Part shown: one piece after another, positions 35,410 through 44,377 of the stretch | Layout of the letters: every line of letters begins with the position of its first letter | Position numbering within the stretch: position 1 is the first letter of the stretch | From: Metasolibacillus sp. | GTDB taxonomy: Bacteria > Bacillota > Bacilli > Bacillales_A > Planococcaceae | Assembly (NCBI RefSeq): GCF_025291715.1 | Contig: NZ_JAMBIZ010000007.1 | Location: 1-64,000, forward strand | Length of the DNA stretch: 64,000 nt | Reading direction: 5' to 3' | Translations under genes and position numbers: made by a program | The notes under the pieces: model-generated | What the model was told of the DNA's origin: nothing | Seen by the model: only the letters and a program-made list of their open reading frames with translations | The model's database searches: none

Positions 35410-37038
35410 ATGACATTTTCAAAAAAGTCATTATGGCTACTCTTCTTAACTTTAACGTTAACACTTGTTTTAGCAGCATGTGGTAGCGGTGATAAAGAAG
35501 AGGCAGAGAAAGAAGGCACTTCAAATGAAGGCACAAAAACAGAAGGCACTGATACATCTGGGGAAAGTGGTGGCGATTTAATTATTGCTGAGTTATCGGA
35601 TGCTTCATCATTAGACCCACACGGTTCAAATGATGTTCCATCTTCAAATGTTCAAGGTCAAATTTATGAAACTTTAGTTGTTCGTGATGCAAACGGCGAC
35701 CTAGCTCCTGGCTTAGCAGAGTCATGGTCACAAGTTGATGAATTAACTTGGGAATTTAAACTACGCACTGGCGTAACTTTCCATGACGGTGAAGCTTTCA
35801 ATGCGGAAGCAGTAAAGAAAAACTTTGATCGTCTTTTAGACCCTGTTGTCGCTTCTCCACGTGCATTTTTATATGAAATGGTAACAGAAGTAAACGTTAT
35901 TGATGAAACAACTGTACAATTTGTAACAGAATATCCATTCTCACCGTTACTTGCCCACTTAACACATAACGGTGGTGGCATCATTTCTCCAAAATCGATT
36001 GATGAGGATTATGCAGCAATTTCAGGCGATACGCTTGCAGGTTCTGTTATCGCTACAGCACCAGTTGGTACTGGTCCATTCAAATTCGTATCTTGGGCGC
36101 CAGGTAACGAAATTAAACTTGAAAAAAATCCAAGCTACTGGGGTACACCAGCACATATTGATAGTGTAACAATTAAAGTTATTCCAGAAATGGCTACACG
36201 TGTTGCTGAGCTACAATCAGGTAATGCACATATTATTGGTACTGTTGAACCAGCTCAAGTAGCAAATGTTAATGGTTCAGGTGTTGCAACAGTTGATGAA
36301 ACAGCATCAAGTTCTTTAACATATGTTGGTTTTAATACAACTAAAGCACCATTCGATAATCCACTTGTACGTCAAGCAATTTCAAAAGCAATTGATCGTC
36401 AAACAATCATTGATGGTCTTTACGAAGGTTTCGGTATTCCTGCAATTAGCCCACTTTCACCAGGAATCTTTGGCTATACAGAAGATGTGACACCAACAGA
36501 TTTCAACATTGAAGAAGCGAAAGCTTTACTTGCTGAAGCTGGCTATGCTGATGGCTTTAAAACAACACTTTGGACAAATGATAATCCAGTTCGTCAAAAT
36601 GTTGCAGTTGTTTTACAGGATGCTTTAAAGCAGTTAAATATTGATGTAAGCATTGAAGTAATGGAATTTGGTGCATATTTAGAGAAAACGGCTGCTGGTG
36701 AGCATGAAATGTTCATCTTAGGATGGTCAAACAGCACAGGTGATGCTGACTACGGTCTATATGCATTATTCCACTCATCACAACACGGTGACCCAGGTAA
36801 CCGTTCATTCTACACAAACTCAGAGGTAGATGCTTTATTGGATGCTGGTCGTCGTGAAGCAGATCAAGATGCACGTCTAGGTATTTACAAAGATGCAATC
36901 CAAATGATCTCAGAAGATGCACCTATGGCATTCGTTTTACACCCATCAGTTTTAACTGGTGTATCTGATAAAGTGACAGGCTTCCGCGTAACTGCTGATA
37001 GCATGTACCACTTAAAAGACGTTAAAATTAACAACTAA
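35410..37038 (+). CDS. Peptide/glutathione-type ABC substrate-binding lipoprotein
   Basis: 542 residues, SBP_bac_5 (DppE/OppA/GsiB) family. Signal peptide with lipobox LAAC, lipidated Cys24, then a charged Thr/Gly/Glu linker. Core motifs: LDPHGSNDVPSSNVQGQIYE, DLAPGLAESW, GVTFHDGEAFNAEAVKKNFD, and VRQAISKAIDRQ. It captures the substrate outside the membrane for the permease/ATPase set encoded divergently at 30888-34803. Closest in style to proteins annotated as glutathione-binding; true ligand unknown. SD AAGGGGG. Terminated by a strong hairpin. Confidence 0.94.
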   Translation: MTFSKKSLWLLFLTLTLTLVLAACGSGDKEEAEKEGTSNEGTKTEGTDTSGESGGDLIIAELSDASSLDPHGSNDVPSSNVQGQIYETLVVRDANGDLAPGLAESWSQVDELTWEFKLRTGVTFHDGEAFNAEAVKKNFDRLLDPVVASPRAFLYEMVTEVNVIDETTVQFVTEYPFSPLLAHLTHNGGGIISPKSIDEDYAAISGDTLAGSVIATAPVGTGPFKFVSWAPGNEIKLEKNPSYWGTPAHIDSVTIKVIPEMATRVAELQSGNAHIIGTVEPAQVANVNGSGVATVDETASSSLTYVGFNTTKAPFDNPLVRQAISKAIDRQTIIDGLYEGFGIPAISPLSPGIFGYTEDVTPTDFNIEEAKALLAEAGYADGFKTTLWTNDNPVRQNVAVVLQDALKQLNIDVSIEVMEFGAYLEKTAAGEHEMFILGWSNSTGDADYGLYALFHSSQHGDPGNRSFYTNSEVDALLDAGRREADQDARLGIYKDAIQMISEDAPMAFVLHPSVLTGVSDKVTGFRVTADSMYHLKDVKINN

Positions 37039-37046
37039 TTAAAAAA

Positions 37047-37103
37047 ATAAGGGTGTCTGAAAAGTAGGCTAATATAATACGCCGCTTTTTCAGACACCCT
37101 TTT
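37047..37103 (+). terminator. Terminator of the binding-protein gene
   Basis: 13-bp stem GGGTGTCTGAAAA / TTTTCAGACACCC preceded by A7 and followed by TTTTACTTTTT; usable in both directions. Confidence 0.88.
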
Positions 37104-37160
37104 ACTTTTTAATTAAAATCCCATCTCAATATAGCTTTTCAAAGCGGGCTATTGATCCCC

Positions 37161-37964
37161 TCAGTAAGGGCTCATTCGTAAATCTTTTTCTTGTTTTGTT
37201 TTACTTTGCTCCGCTTGTATAAGCTGTTCAAAGCTTATTGGATTCGGCTTTGGCAACATCGTTTTTTCTAAAAATGTACCATTATATTGCTGCAAAAATG
37301 CATTGGCCATTGTTAAATAGCCATCCATTGTTGGATGAACATCTGCCGCATTTGGTAAATACTTATTGAAATTAGAGTCAACTTCAATAAAAGAGGCACC
37401 ATGCTCCTCCGCTTGTTGCTGTAATATGGTATTTAATAATTGTAATTGTTGTGCTGTCCCTTCCCTTTGCGTAGGGTGCACATGACTGTACGGAAAATAA
37501 TAGCCCATGACATAAATTTCAGCATTTGGTGCAGCTTCAGTTAATTGTTGTAACAGCTTGCCCATATTTTGTCGCACTTGATTCAATGAAAAATCAGCAG
37601 CTAGTTGCGAGAACGTTAATGTTCCCTCCTGTGGTCGATGCTGAACGATTTGTAATAAATCGTTTGCTCCTGCTGAAATCGTAATTAATGTCGCTTTTGA
37701 TAATAAGCTTTTCGCATCAGGCTGTTCGATACGCTGTAAAACATTTGCCACTGTATAGCCTGGAAATGTTAGCTCCTTCGAATACAACTGAATATCATTG
37801 TCACAGCTTAATCGGAGTGCAATTAAATCGGTATAACCTGTATCAATTTGTCGATAAGGTGTTTGCCCCGCTGCTAGTGAATCCCCTAACGGTATATATA
37901 TTTCCTGTGCCTCTACCTTTGTCGCACTTACTATTAGCAAAAGTAACACAAGCCATTTTTTCAT
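37161..37964 (-). CDS. Secreted SGNH/GDSL-type hydrolase
   Basis: 267 residues. The signal peptide (MKKWLVLLLLIVSATKVEA) is cut near residue 19. Block I YIPLGDSLAAG carries nucleophile Ser29, block III is ISAGANDLL, and the catalytic Asp-His block is DVHPTMDGY near residue 222. The family are esterases or lipases; the substrate is not evident. It starts 2 nt after the stop of the aminopeptidase gene, so the two share a transcript. It could deacylate lipid or wall material; that is inference. Confidence 0.9.
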   Translation of the reverse strand: MKKWLVLLLLIVSATKVEAQEIYIPLGDSLAAGQTPYRQIDTGYTDLIALRLSCDNDIQLYSKELTFPGYTVANVLQRIEQPDAKSLLSKATLITISAGANDLLQIVQHRPQEGTLTFSQLAADFSLNQVRQNMGKLLQQLTEAAPNAEIYVMGYYFPYSHVHPTQREGTAQQLQLLNTILQQQAEEHGASFIEVDSNFNKYLPNAADVHPTMDGYLTMANAFLQQYNGTFLEKTMLPKPNPISFEQLIQAEQSKTKQEKDLRMSPY

Positions 37965-37966
37965 CG

Positions 37967-39199
37967 CTAAAACGCCCAGCTTCCTTGACGGAAAATCGGC
38001 TCAACAGTGCCATCTGCTAGCTCACCATCAATATCCATCTCACCACTGCCAATCATAAAATCCTCATGCGTAATCGATGTATTAATGCCTAACGCTTCAA
38101 GCTGACCTTCCTCAAGCTCACGCCCACCTTCATAGCACGTTGGATACGCTTCACCAATTGCTAAATGGTTCGATGCATTTTCATCAAACAATGTGTTGTA
38201 ATATAAAATATTAGATGCTGAAATAGGTGATTCATGTGGCACTAAAGCAACCTCACCTAAATAAGCTGATCCTTCATCTGCACTAATTAGCTCCTGTAAC
38301 AGATCATTGCCTACTTCTGCCTGTGCCTTGATGATTTTTCCCGCTTCAAATGTCAGCATAAATTGATCAATAATATTGCCTTTATAAACAAGCGGCTTCG
38401 TGTTTGATACAGTACCGTTTACACCATATTTCGCTGGCAAAGTGTATACTTCTTCTGTTGGCATATTTGCAATAAAAATTGTGCCCTGTGGCGTTTTGCT
38501 GCTACCACATTGCCAAATATGCTTATCTGGCAGCTCAATTGTTAAATCTGTACCTGGCGCTTTATAGTGGAGCTTTTTATATTTTTTATTATTTAACTGT
38601 GCCGCTCTTGCTTCCAAGCTTGCTACATGGTTTTGCCATTTATCTACAGCATTCCCTTTTCCAATATGCACTGTGGCAAAAATCGCTTCCCATAATGCAT
38701 TTACCTGCTCATTTGCTGGTAAGTTTGGGAATACTTTTGCCGCCCATTTCACAGATGGCACCGCAATAATTGACCATGCGATATCATCGTTCATTACTGC
38801 TTTACGATAATTCACGAGCGCTGTGCCCGATGCTTTTTGCTGTGCAGCTAGCTTTGTCACATCAATACCTGCTAATAAATCTGGGTCCTCTGCATCAATC
38901 CACAATAATGCACCTTGGCGTGCAATCAATTCTTCACGCTGCGCCACAATCCATTTTGGAAACTTCTCAATCTCCTCAGTTGTTGCATGCTCAAAAAATG
39001 CGCGCTCAAATGTTGCATCTGTTAAATTCACATGCACACGCCCTGCACCAGCCTCATATGCTTTTTGTACAACTAAGCGAGTAAAATCAAGCGTATCTGT
39101 TGATGTATTAATTAATAAATATTGTCCTTGCTGAATGTTGACACCCACACGCACAGCAAGCTCTGCGAATTCCGCTAATTTCTCCTCAAATGTCATCAT
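37967..39199 (-). CDS. ampS: M29-family metallo-aminopeptidase (AmpS type), copy 2
   Basis: 410 residues, colinear with copy 1 at 13019: AELAVRVGVNIQQGQY, APGTDLTIELPDKHIW, NMPTEEVYTLPAKYGVNG, GEVALVPHESPIS, FDENASNHLAIG, HEDFMIGSGEMDIDG. All likely metal ligands are kept, so both copies should be active. It lies just upstream of the secreted SGNH hydrolase. Which copy is the B. subtilis AmpS ortholog cannot be decided here. Confidence 0.92.
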   Translation of the reverse strand: MMTFEEKLAEFAELAVRVGVNIQQGQYLLINTSTDTLDFTRLVVQKAYEAGAGRVHVNLTDATFERAFFEHATTEEIEKFPKWIVAQREELIARQGALLWIDAEDPDLLAGIDVTKLAAQQKASGTALVNYRKAVMNDDIAWSIIAVPSVKWAAKVFPNLPANEQVNALWEAIFATVHIGKGNAVDKWQNHVASLEARAAQLNNKKYKKLHYKAPGTDLTIELPDKHIWQCGSSKTPQGTIFIANMPTEEVYTLPAKYGVNGTVSNTKPLVYKGNIIDQFMLTFEAGKIIKAQAEVGNDLLQELISADEGSAYLGEVALVPHESPISASNILYYNTLFDENASNHLAIGEAYPTCYEGGRELEEGQLEALGINTSITHEDFMIGSGEMDIDGELADGTVEPIFRQGSWAF

Positions 39200-39210
39200 A
39201 TATACCCCTT

Positions 39211-40386
39211 TTATTTATTAGATTTTTTTCCTTTTTTAATGCTTGGAGTAGGTGTAGCGATTGTTTTCGCATTCCCTTCAATAAGCTCTGCTTTATGCCA
39301 TATTTTTTGTACGGCCTTCAAGTCTAATTCACGTAGCCATTTTTTATACGTTTTTTCATCTCGGTAGGATAAAAGTGTTAGCACTTCTCCATCTGCCCCA
39401 GCACGTCCTGTACGCCCTGAGCGATGCGTATATTGCTCTATTGTCCGCGGCACATCTACATGGATAACATGTGTTAAACCTGTAATATCCAATCCTCGTG
39501 CTGCGATATCTGTTGCAATTAAAATGCGTGCATCACCTTTACGGAATGCCTCAAGCGTTTTTTGGCGCTCTTCCTTCTTCATATCGGAATGCAGTGCAAC
39601 AATTGGTGCATCTTTATAGGCTAATTTATTTTGCTTCATCAACACTTGGTCAATATTATTAACAAACGCTAATGCTCGTACACCTGAAATATTCGCTAAG
39701 CGACGCAATAAATCCGTTTTATCACGCTCATCAACCTTGACATAAGAATGAACAATTTTACCTACCTTTACCATATCCTCAGGCTTAATTTTAATATGTA
39801 TCGGCTCAAACATTAATCGCTCCGCTACAATTTCAATTTCCTCTGTAATCGTCGCTGATACGACAACGACTTGACGTCCATATGCTGCACCATCGATAAA
39901 CGATTTAACAACAACGCGGTATTCACGGCTTAATAGCTGGTCACATTCATCAAGTACGACTGTTTCTATTTCCTTTAATTTTAGCTTTCCTGAACGTGCT
40001 AGCTCATTTAAACGACCTGGTGTACCAACAACAATTGTTGGCTTCTTTTTCAGCTTTTCGATTTGACGAGCTGAATTAGCTCCACCAATTAATTGCTGTA
40101 CTGTAATATCTGTTCCTACGATCCATTCACGAATTACATTAACGATTTGCATTGCCAACTCCTGTGACGGTGCAACAATCAATGCTTGTGTTTGCTTTTT
40201 ACTACCACTCACTTTGTTTAAGATTGGTAGCACATAGGCTAATGTTTTCCCAGAGCCAGTAGGTGATTCTGCTACAATATCTTTACCATCTAACATTGCA
40301 GGAATCATTTCCTGTTGAATTTTCATTTCATGTGAAAATGTCCATTTTTTTTGTAACGCCTCATTCAATAATTGAATTGCCGACAT
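39211..40386 (-). CDS. DEAD-box-family RNA helicase with DECD motif (YfmL-like)
   Basis: 391 residues, minimal two-RecA helicase without C-terminal extension. Walker A SPTGSGKT (41-48), motif Ib TPGRL, motif II VVLDECDQLL (DECD rather than DEAD), motif III SAT, then ATDIAARGLDI, HRSGRTGRAG. The C-tail is basic (KKGKKSNK). Size and layout resemble B. subtilis YfmL, a helicase linked to ribosome assembly and cold growth. ATG 40386 has SD AAAGGTGGG inside the longer GTG reading. Monocistronic by its terminators. Confidence 0.9.
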   Translation of the reverse strand: MSAIQLLNEALQKKWTFSHEMKIQQEMIPAMLDGKDIVAESPTGSGKTLAYVLPILNKVSGSKKQTQALIVAPSQELAMQIVNVIREWIVGTDITVQQLIGGANSARQIEKLKKKPTIVVGTPGRLNELARSGKLKLKEIETVVLDECDQLLSREYRVVVKSFIDGAAYGRQVVVVSATITEEIEIVAERLMFEPIHIKIKPEDMVKVGKIVHSYVKVDERDKTDLLRRLANISGVRALAFVNNIDQVLMKQNKLAYKDAPIVALHSDMKKEERQKTLEAFRKGDARILIATDIAARGLDITGLTHVIHVDVPRTIEQYTHRSGRTGRAGADGEVLTLLSYRDEKTYKKWLRELDLKAVQKIWHKAELIEGNAKTIATPTPSIKKGKKSNK

Positions 40387-40445
40387 GATTATACCCACCT
40401 TTATCCTACTTACTGTATTAGTTAGTGTATCATATTTCTTTGTGA

Positions 40446-40472
40446 AAAAGGGTTTAGTGAAAAGCCCCTTTT
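40446..40472 (-). terminator. Second hairpin after the racemase gene
   Basis: Minus-strand stem AAAAGGG / CCCTTTT followed by T-run; backs up the hairpin at 40485. Confidence 0.55.
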
Positions 40473-40484
40473 ATATTGAAGTAA

Positions 40485-40518
40485 GGCTGTTTGAAAAGAT
40501 AGTTCCTTTCAAACAGCC
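40485..40518 (-). terminator. Hairpin after the racemase gene
   Basis: 12-bp perfect stem GGCTGTTTGAAA / TTTCAAACAGCC, 7 nt after the racemase stop. The tail is AT-rich. Confidence 0.75.
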
Positions 40519-40524
40519 CCTTCT

Positions 40525-41223
40525 TTAAAGCACTACTTCATAGCCACATGCAATAATTGCTGCATCTGCCAACACGAGTAATGAGTCGATGTAACGTTGT
40601 CCTAAATGTAGCTCTTTATTAATGATAGATAGCTCCGTACAGCCTAAAACAATGAGATCACACTGCTGTCGCAACATCTCCTCTTCAATGGGCTGCCATA
40701 GCTCCTTACTTACAGGTTGTCCTGCTTTTACGTAATCATAAATAGCAGACATCACTTGCTGTTGAACTTCCTTGCTTGGCAAAATTGGTTGAATATCCAC
40801 CTCAAGCAATGCTTGCTGATATACTTCAGCCGCAAGTGTACCATCTGTTGCTAAAATACCCACACGCTTTGCCCCTAGCTCCTGTGCATGTTTTGCTGTT
40901 TCTCGAATCATATGCAAGATTGGGACTGGGCAAGCCTCCTGCATTTTGTCATAAAATGTATGTGCTGTATTGCAAGGAATACAAATAATATCTGCCCCAT
41001 ACGCAGCCAGCTTCTGTGCATCATGCTGTAACACTGGAATTGGGTTCGGCTTTGCTGGATCTAAAATATAGGCAGTACGATCAGGTATTGCCGTATCATT
41101 ATCAATGATTATATGGACATGCTCCTGATCCTTGCTTGCCTTCGTACGGCGCACGATCATTTCACCAATAAACATCGTTGCAAGTGGACCAACACCACCA
41201 ATAATTCCTAACGTCTTTTTCAT
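40525..41223 (-). CDS. Aspartate/glutamate racemase family protein
   Basis: 232 residues. The Asp/Glu racemase fold has its two catalytic cysteines: Cys84 in CIPCNTAHTF and Cys195 in VLGCTELS. The N-terminus is GIIGGVGPLATMFIG. It is PLP-independent and cytosolic. Its ATG follows directly after the stop of the ATP-grasp gene (TAAATG). With that ligase it most likely supplies D-aspartate for the peptidoglycan cross-bridge. Aspartate rather than glutamate is inferred from the pairing and the YgeA/RacX-like sequence. Confidence 0.88.
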   Translation of the reverse strand: MKKTLGIIGGVGPLATMFIGEMIVRRTKASKDQEHVHIIIDNDTAIPDRTAYILDPAKPNPIPVLQHDAQKLAAYGADIICIPCNTAHTFYDKMQEACPVPILHMIRETAKHAQELGAKRVGILATDGTLAAEVYQQALLEVDIQPILPSKEVQQQVMSAIYDYVKAGQPVSKELWQPIEEEMLRQQCDLIVLGCTELSIINKELHLGQRYIDSLLVLADAAIIACGYEVVL

Positions 41224-42456
41224 TTACTCACTCAAACCTTTATTGTTAAAGTATTTCTTATATTTACGATAATAATTCAAGCTATTAAGTGTTAGCTTTA
41301 TCCAACGCTTGGCATTCATATCTTTATCATAAAATAATGAATTTGTGAACTTCCCTTGGCGAATTAAGCTTTTGGCTTCCATTTTCATCTTTTCATTTGA
41401 AGCATATTTAAATAGGACACCTTTGGGAATAATCATCCATAAATGAGCGTTATCTGCATATGTTAGCTGTTGTTTAATATTTAGCATATGATCATCAGCA
41501 ACATATTTCATTAAATTGTAGCCTGCTGCTGTTACGTAGTAGCTTGAGCGTCCGTTGCGTAAGTTGATTTCAAATAGCTTATATTGCCCATCACGTGTGT
41601 CATACTTCATATCGAAATTGGCAAAGCCTATGTAGCCAATGTCCTCTAAAAAGGCGCGTACTTGATCCATCAGCTCTTTATCAAAGGTCGTAATAATTGC
41701 CGCATAGCTGCCAATTCCTTCTGGTGAATGCTCTTCTAATATAGGATTTCCTAAGCACATTAGCTTTACTTTGCCGTCTTTTCCGACATATGCATTTAAC
41801 ACGCGCATATATGAATCATCGCCTGGAATAAACTCTTGAACAATTAACGTATCCTGATAGCTCGATTGGTAAATCGCCTTTAAAATAGCAGTTTTTTCTG
41901 CCTCATCATGCGCTACAAACACTTTCTTTTTCCCTGGGAATGAGCATGCCCAATATGCCACTGAGTTGGAAGCTTTAATGATAATTGGATAGCTGAATGG
42001 CGGTTCGAAGTGTTCATAGTTTTCTACTGTCACCGTTGTTGTCCCTGGGTATTTAAAGCCATATTTATCACACATTTTATAGAAGTTTTCCTTCAATAAA
42101 ATTTGATCCATTAGCTCCTCATCAATGTATGGCACTGTGAAATATTGTTGTAAGGCTTGTTTATTTTTAATAATTAATTTTGCATAGTCGTCACCACATG
42201 CTAATAATAAAAGCCTTTTGCCTTCATATTGCTGTGCGACTTTTTCTAATGCTGGTAAAAAAATCTCATCTTCGTTTAAGCGGTCAATTGCTTGAAATGT
42301 TAAAATATTGCTATCTTGCGTAGCTGTTAAATGGGAACGTCCTAAAACAAGTGGACGAATACCGTAGGCCTCAAAAAAAGAACGGGCCATGCCGTAAGCG
42401 TTCATATCTGATCCTAATAATATTGGTAAAAATGGTTGTTCCATTGATTTTTTCAA
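41224..42456 (-). CDS. ATP-grasp ligase, probable D-aspartate ligase
   Basis: 410 residues. An N-terminal pre-ATP-grasp domain (LPILLGSDMNAYGMARSFFE) is followed by the ATP-grasp core (about 115-330): YPIIIKASNSVAYW, VQEFIPGDDSYMRV, GYIGFANFDMKYD, KLFEINLRNGRSSYY. The Glu-x-Asn motif supplies the Mg ligands. Length and linked aspartate racemase match the D-Asp ligase (Asl) system of Enterococcus faecium, which adds D-Asp to the Lys side chain of peptidoglycan precursors. TTG 42456 is the tentative start; ATG 42444 is an alternative. Confidence 0.8.
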   Translation of the reverse strand: MKKSMEQPFLPILLGSDMNAYGMARSFFEAYGIRPLVLGRSHLTATQDSNILTFQAIDRLNEDEIFLPALEKVAQQYEGKRLLLLACGDDYAKLIIKNKQALQQYFTVPYIDEELMDQILLKENFYKMCDKYGFKYPGTTTVTVENYEHFEPPFSYPIIIKASNSVAYWACSFPGKKKVFVAHDEAEKTAILKAIYQSSYQDTLIVQEFIPGDDSYMRVLNAYVGKDGKVKLMCLGNPILEEHSPEGIGSYAAIITTFDKELMDQVRAFLEDIGYIGFANFDMKYDTRDGQYKLFEINLRNGRSSYYVTAAGYNLMKYVADDHMLNIKQQLTYADNAHLWMIIPKGVLFKYASNEKMKMEAKSLIRQGKFTNSLFYDKDMNAKRWIKLTLNSLNYYRKYKKYFNNKGLSE

Positions 42457-42581
42457 CTCACTTTAAATTTATAGTATGGACTTTAGTTTATCATATTTTA
42501 GCGATTCATTATGTAAAAAACTGCGCACAAATAGACAAAAACAAGCTATTATAGTTATATCAAAAAAAGCTAGGTGATACG

Positions 42582-42926
42582 ATGGGACAATCTACCGAAC
42601 TGTTACAAGCACTCGAATTAGAAATTAAGCAAACATTAAACTTACTTATTCAACTAGCTATTGAGGAAAAGCATGCTGAGATGAATACCGCTTTCGCAAA
42701 ATTGCTTGCCAAAGTACAGGCAGGAGGTTTAATTGATTATCAGCTCAACGTACTTGTAGAGCCACAAACTTGCAATATAGAAACATCTCTTTTGCTACAA
42801 AGCTTGCAGGAGGCAAAATCAAAGCCGCGTAAAAAGCATAAACTACTCACACATCGCATGATTTTGAAAATATGGCTACGAAAAAATCCACTTTTTAGAA
42901 AAGAATTTCTACCACAAATGTTTTAA
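42582..42926 (+). CDS. Hypothetical protein, helical, basic C-terminus
   Basis: 114 residues. ATG with SD TAGGTGAT. Residues 1-60 are predicted amphipathic helix (LLQALELEIKQTLNLLIQL). The C-terminal half is strongly basic (KPRKKHKLLTHRMILKIWLRK). No membrane segment or known motif. It is convergent with regulator 2 and shares its terminator. I do not recognise the family. Confidence 0.72.
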   Translation: MGQSTELLQALELEIKQTLNLLIQLAIEEKHAEMNTAFAKLLAKVQAGGLIDYQLNVLVEPQTCNIETSLLLQSLQEAKSKPRKKHKLLTHRMILKIWLRKNPLFRKEFLPQMF

Positions 42927-42937
42927 CGTGCGTGTTA

Positions 42938-42972
42938 AAAATGAGAGCATCTAATTCAGACGCTCTCATTTT
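42938..42972. terminator. Bidirectional terminator; overlaps the stop of regulator 2
   Basis: 11-bp stem AAAATGAGAGC / GCTCTCATTTT with A/T runs at both sides in the convergent gap. Confidence 0.88.
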
Positions 42973-44119
42973 ATTTTTTAGGCTCATATTGTTTCACTTC
43001 CCATTGTTTGTACCAGTTTGTTATTTCTTTATCTGGCTCTGCTGCGAGCTGCTCCTCTAGCATTTGCTTTAGCAGCATGTACTGACGCTCAACAGATTTT
43101 GGAGCATCAATTGCATCATATAGCTTCATTAACATAAAATAATATGATTCGTCATCGGGATTCAAATTTTGTAGTTTTTTAACAACAGTAATTGCTGACT
43201 CATACTTCCCCTCATCTGTATAAAACCTACTTAACTGTAATGTGTGCTCGATCCACAGTTGCTTTAAATGCTCCCGTTCACTTTCTATCCAAATATAATC
43301 ACAATCATTTAATAAATGCTCTTTATATCCATTTACTACTTGTTCATGCTGATTACATGTGTCAATTGAAAGAATAGGCAGTGCTTTAAGCTGTTTCAAC
43401 CATTCATTGACATCAATGAATACATTGCCGAGCTGCAATTGATAACCTGCATCAAATGTTGGGCTGGAAATATAAATATCGAGCAAATTATATTTTTTTA
43501 ATGTTTGACGAATTGTAGATATAGTTGTATACAGCTGACTAACTGCTTTATTCATATCAATCCCTTCCCAGAACATTTCAAGCAATGTGTCTCTCAAAAT
43601 TGTTTTTTGCTGGTTTAATAGCATATAAATAAAAACTTCCTTTGCTTTCGCTGTACGCCATTTCATAGGCTGCACTTGCCCGTTTGCCAATACTACCTTC
43701 AAGCCTCCAAAAAGCTGTAGCAATGTGCTATTGTTTTTAGAAACCCTTCTATTACTATAGATTAATTGCAATCTAGCCATTGTTTTATGTAATCGCTCTT
43801 TACGTACAGGCTTTAGCATATAGTCAATCGCATGTACATTAAAGGCATCAATTGCATAACGATCGTATGCGGTAAGAAAAACAATCTCAACCTCTGGCTT
43901 GATAGCCTGTATTTTTTCTGCAAGCTCTAAACCATTCAAAGCAGGCATTTTAATATCTAAAAATACAATATCTGGCTGTAACTCTGCTATATTGCTTAGC
44001 GCTTCTAACGGATTCGTAAATTCACCAACAATGTATAATGGCTGTATTTCACACTTTACTAATAAACTTTTTAAACGCTTAATAGATAAAGCTTCATCAT
44101 CTACAAGTATTACTCTCAA
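42971..44119 (-). CDS. SARP-type response regulator (REC / winged helix / BTAD), paralog 2
   Basis: 382 residues. Receiver 1-120 with VDDE, phospho-Asp in IVFLDIKMPALNGLELAE, and AFNVHAIDYMLKPV. An OmpR-type winged helix follows (about 140-225, MKWRTAKAKEVFIYMLLNQQ ... QLYTTISTIRQTLK). A BTAD helical-repeat domain completes it (about 230-380, FIDVNEWLKQL ... EREHLKQLWIEHTLQLSRFY). This is the COG3947-type layout. TTG 44119 (MRVILVDDE) is preferred, with SD GGAGGGTG 5 nt upstream. It is divergent from sensor kinase 2, its presumed partner, and closely similar to regulator 3 at 47492. Confidence 0.93.
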   Translation of the reverse strand: MRVILVDDEALSIKRLKSLLVKCEIQPLYIVGEFTNPLEALSNIAELQPDIVFLDIKMPALNGLELAEKIQAIKPEVEIVFLTAYDRYAIDAFNVHAIDYMLKPVRKERLHKTMARLQLIYSNRRVSKNNSTLLQLFGGLKVVLANGQVQPMKWRTAKAKEVFIYMLLNQQKTILRDTLLEMFWEGIDMNKAVSQLYTTISTIRQTLKKYNLLDIYISSPTFDAGYQLQLGNVFIDVNEWLKQLKALPILSIDTCNQHEQVVNGYKEHLLNDCDYIWIESEREHLKQLWIEHTLQLSRFYTDEGKYESAITVVKKLQNLNPDDESYYFMLMKLYDAIDAPKSVERQYMLLKQMLEEQLAAEPDKEITNWYKQWEVKQYEPKK

Positions 44120-44267
44120 GAAACACCCTCCCACTCCAATAAAATATAACTAATATATTGGTTATATAACAAATTATTACACAATCAACTCTCATCCAAA
44201 AAAAGAGCATGAATCTAATCAAACACTAAAAGGAATAATTAGGTATTTTCATTGAAATATTATTCAC

Positions 44268-44310
44268 TTGGTTAACTTTAATTTTTAATGTAACATATTA
44301 TATATATCGA
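44268..44310. promoter_or_regulatory. Conserved control element between regulator 2 and kinase 2
   Basis: TTGGTTAACTT (44268-44278), then TGTAACATA (44289-44297) and TATATATCG (44301-44309). GTTAAC and GTAACA start 19 bp apart. TTGGTT and TAACAT are 17 bp apart and could be -35/-10 boxes for kinase 2. The same layout occurs at 48751-48791. The surrounding intergenic DNA is not conserved, which argues for selection. Confidence 0.65.
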
Positions 44311-44377
44311 ACGTATAGCTATTATTTTATTAGTAAATTGAAGTATTTCAAGAAAGAAAAAATGGAGTTAATTTTTT

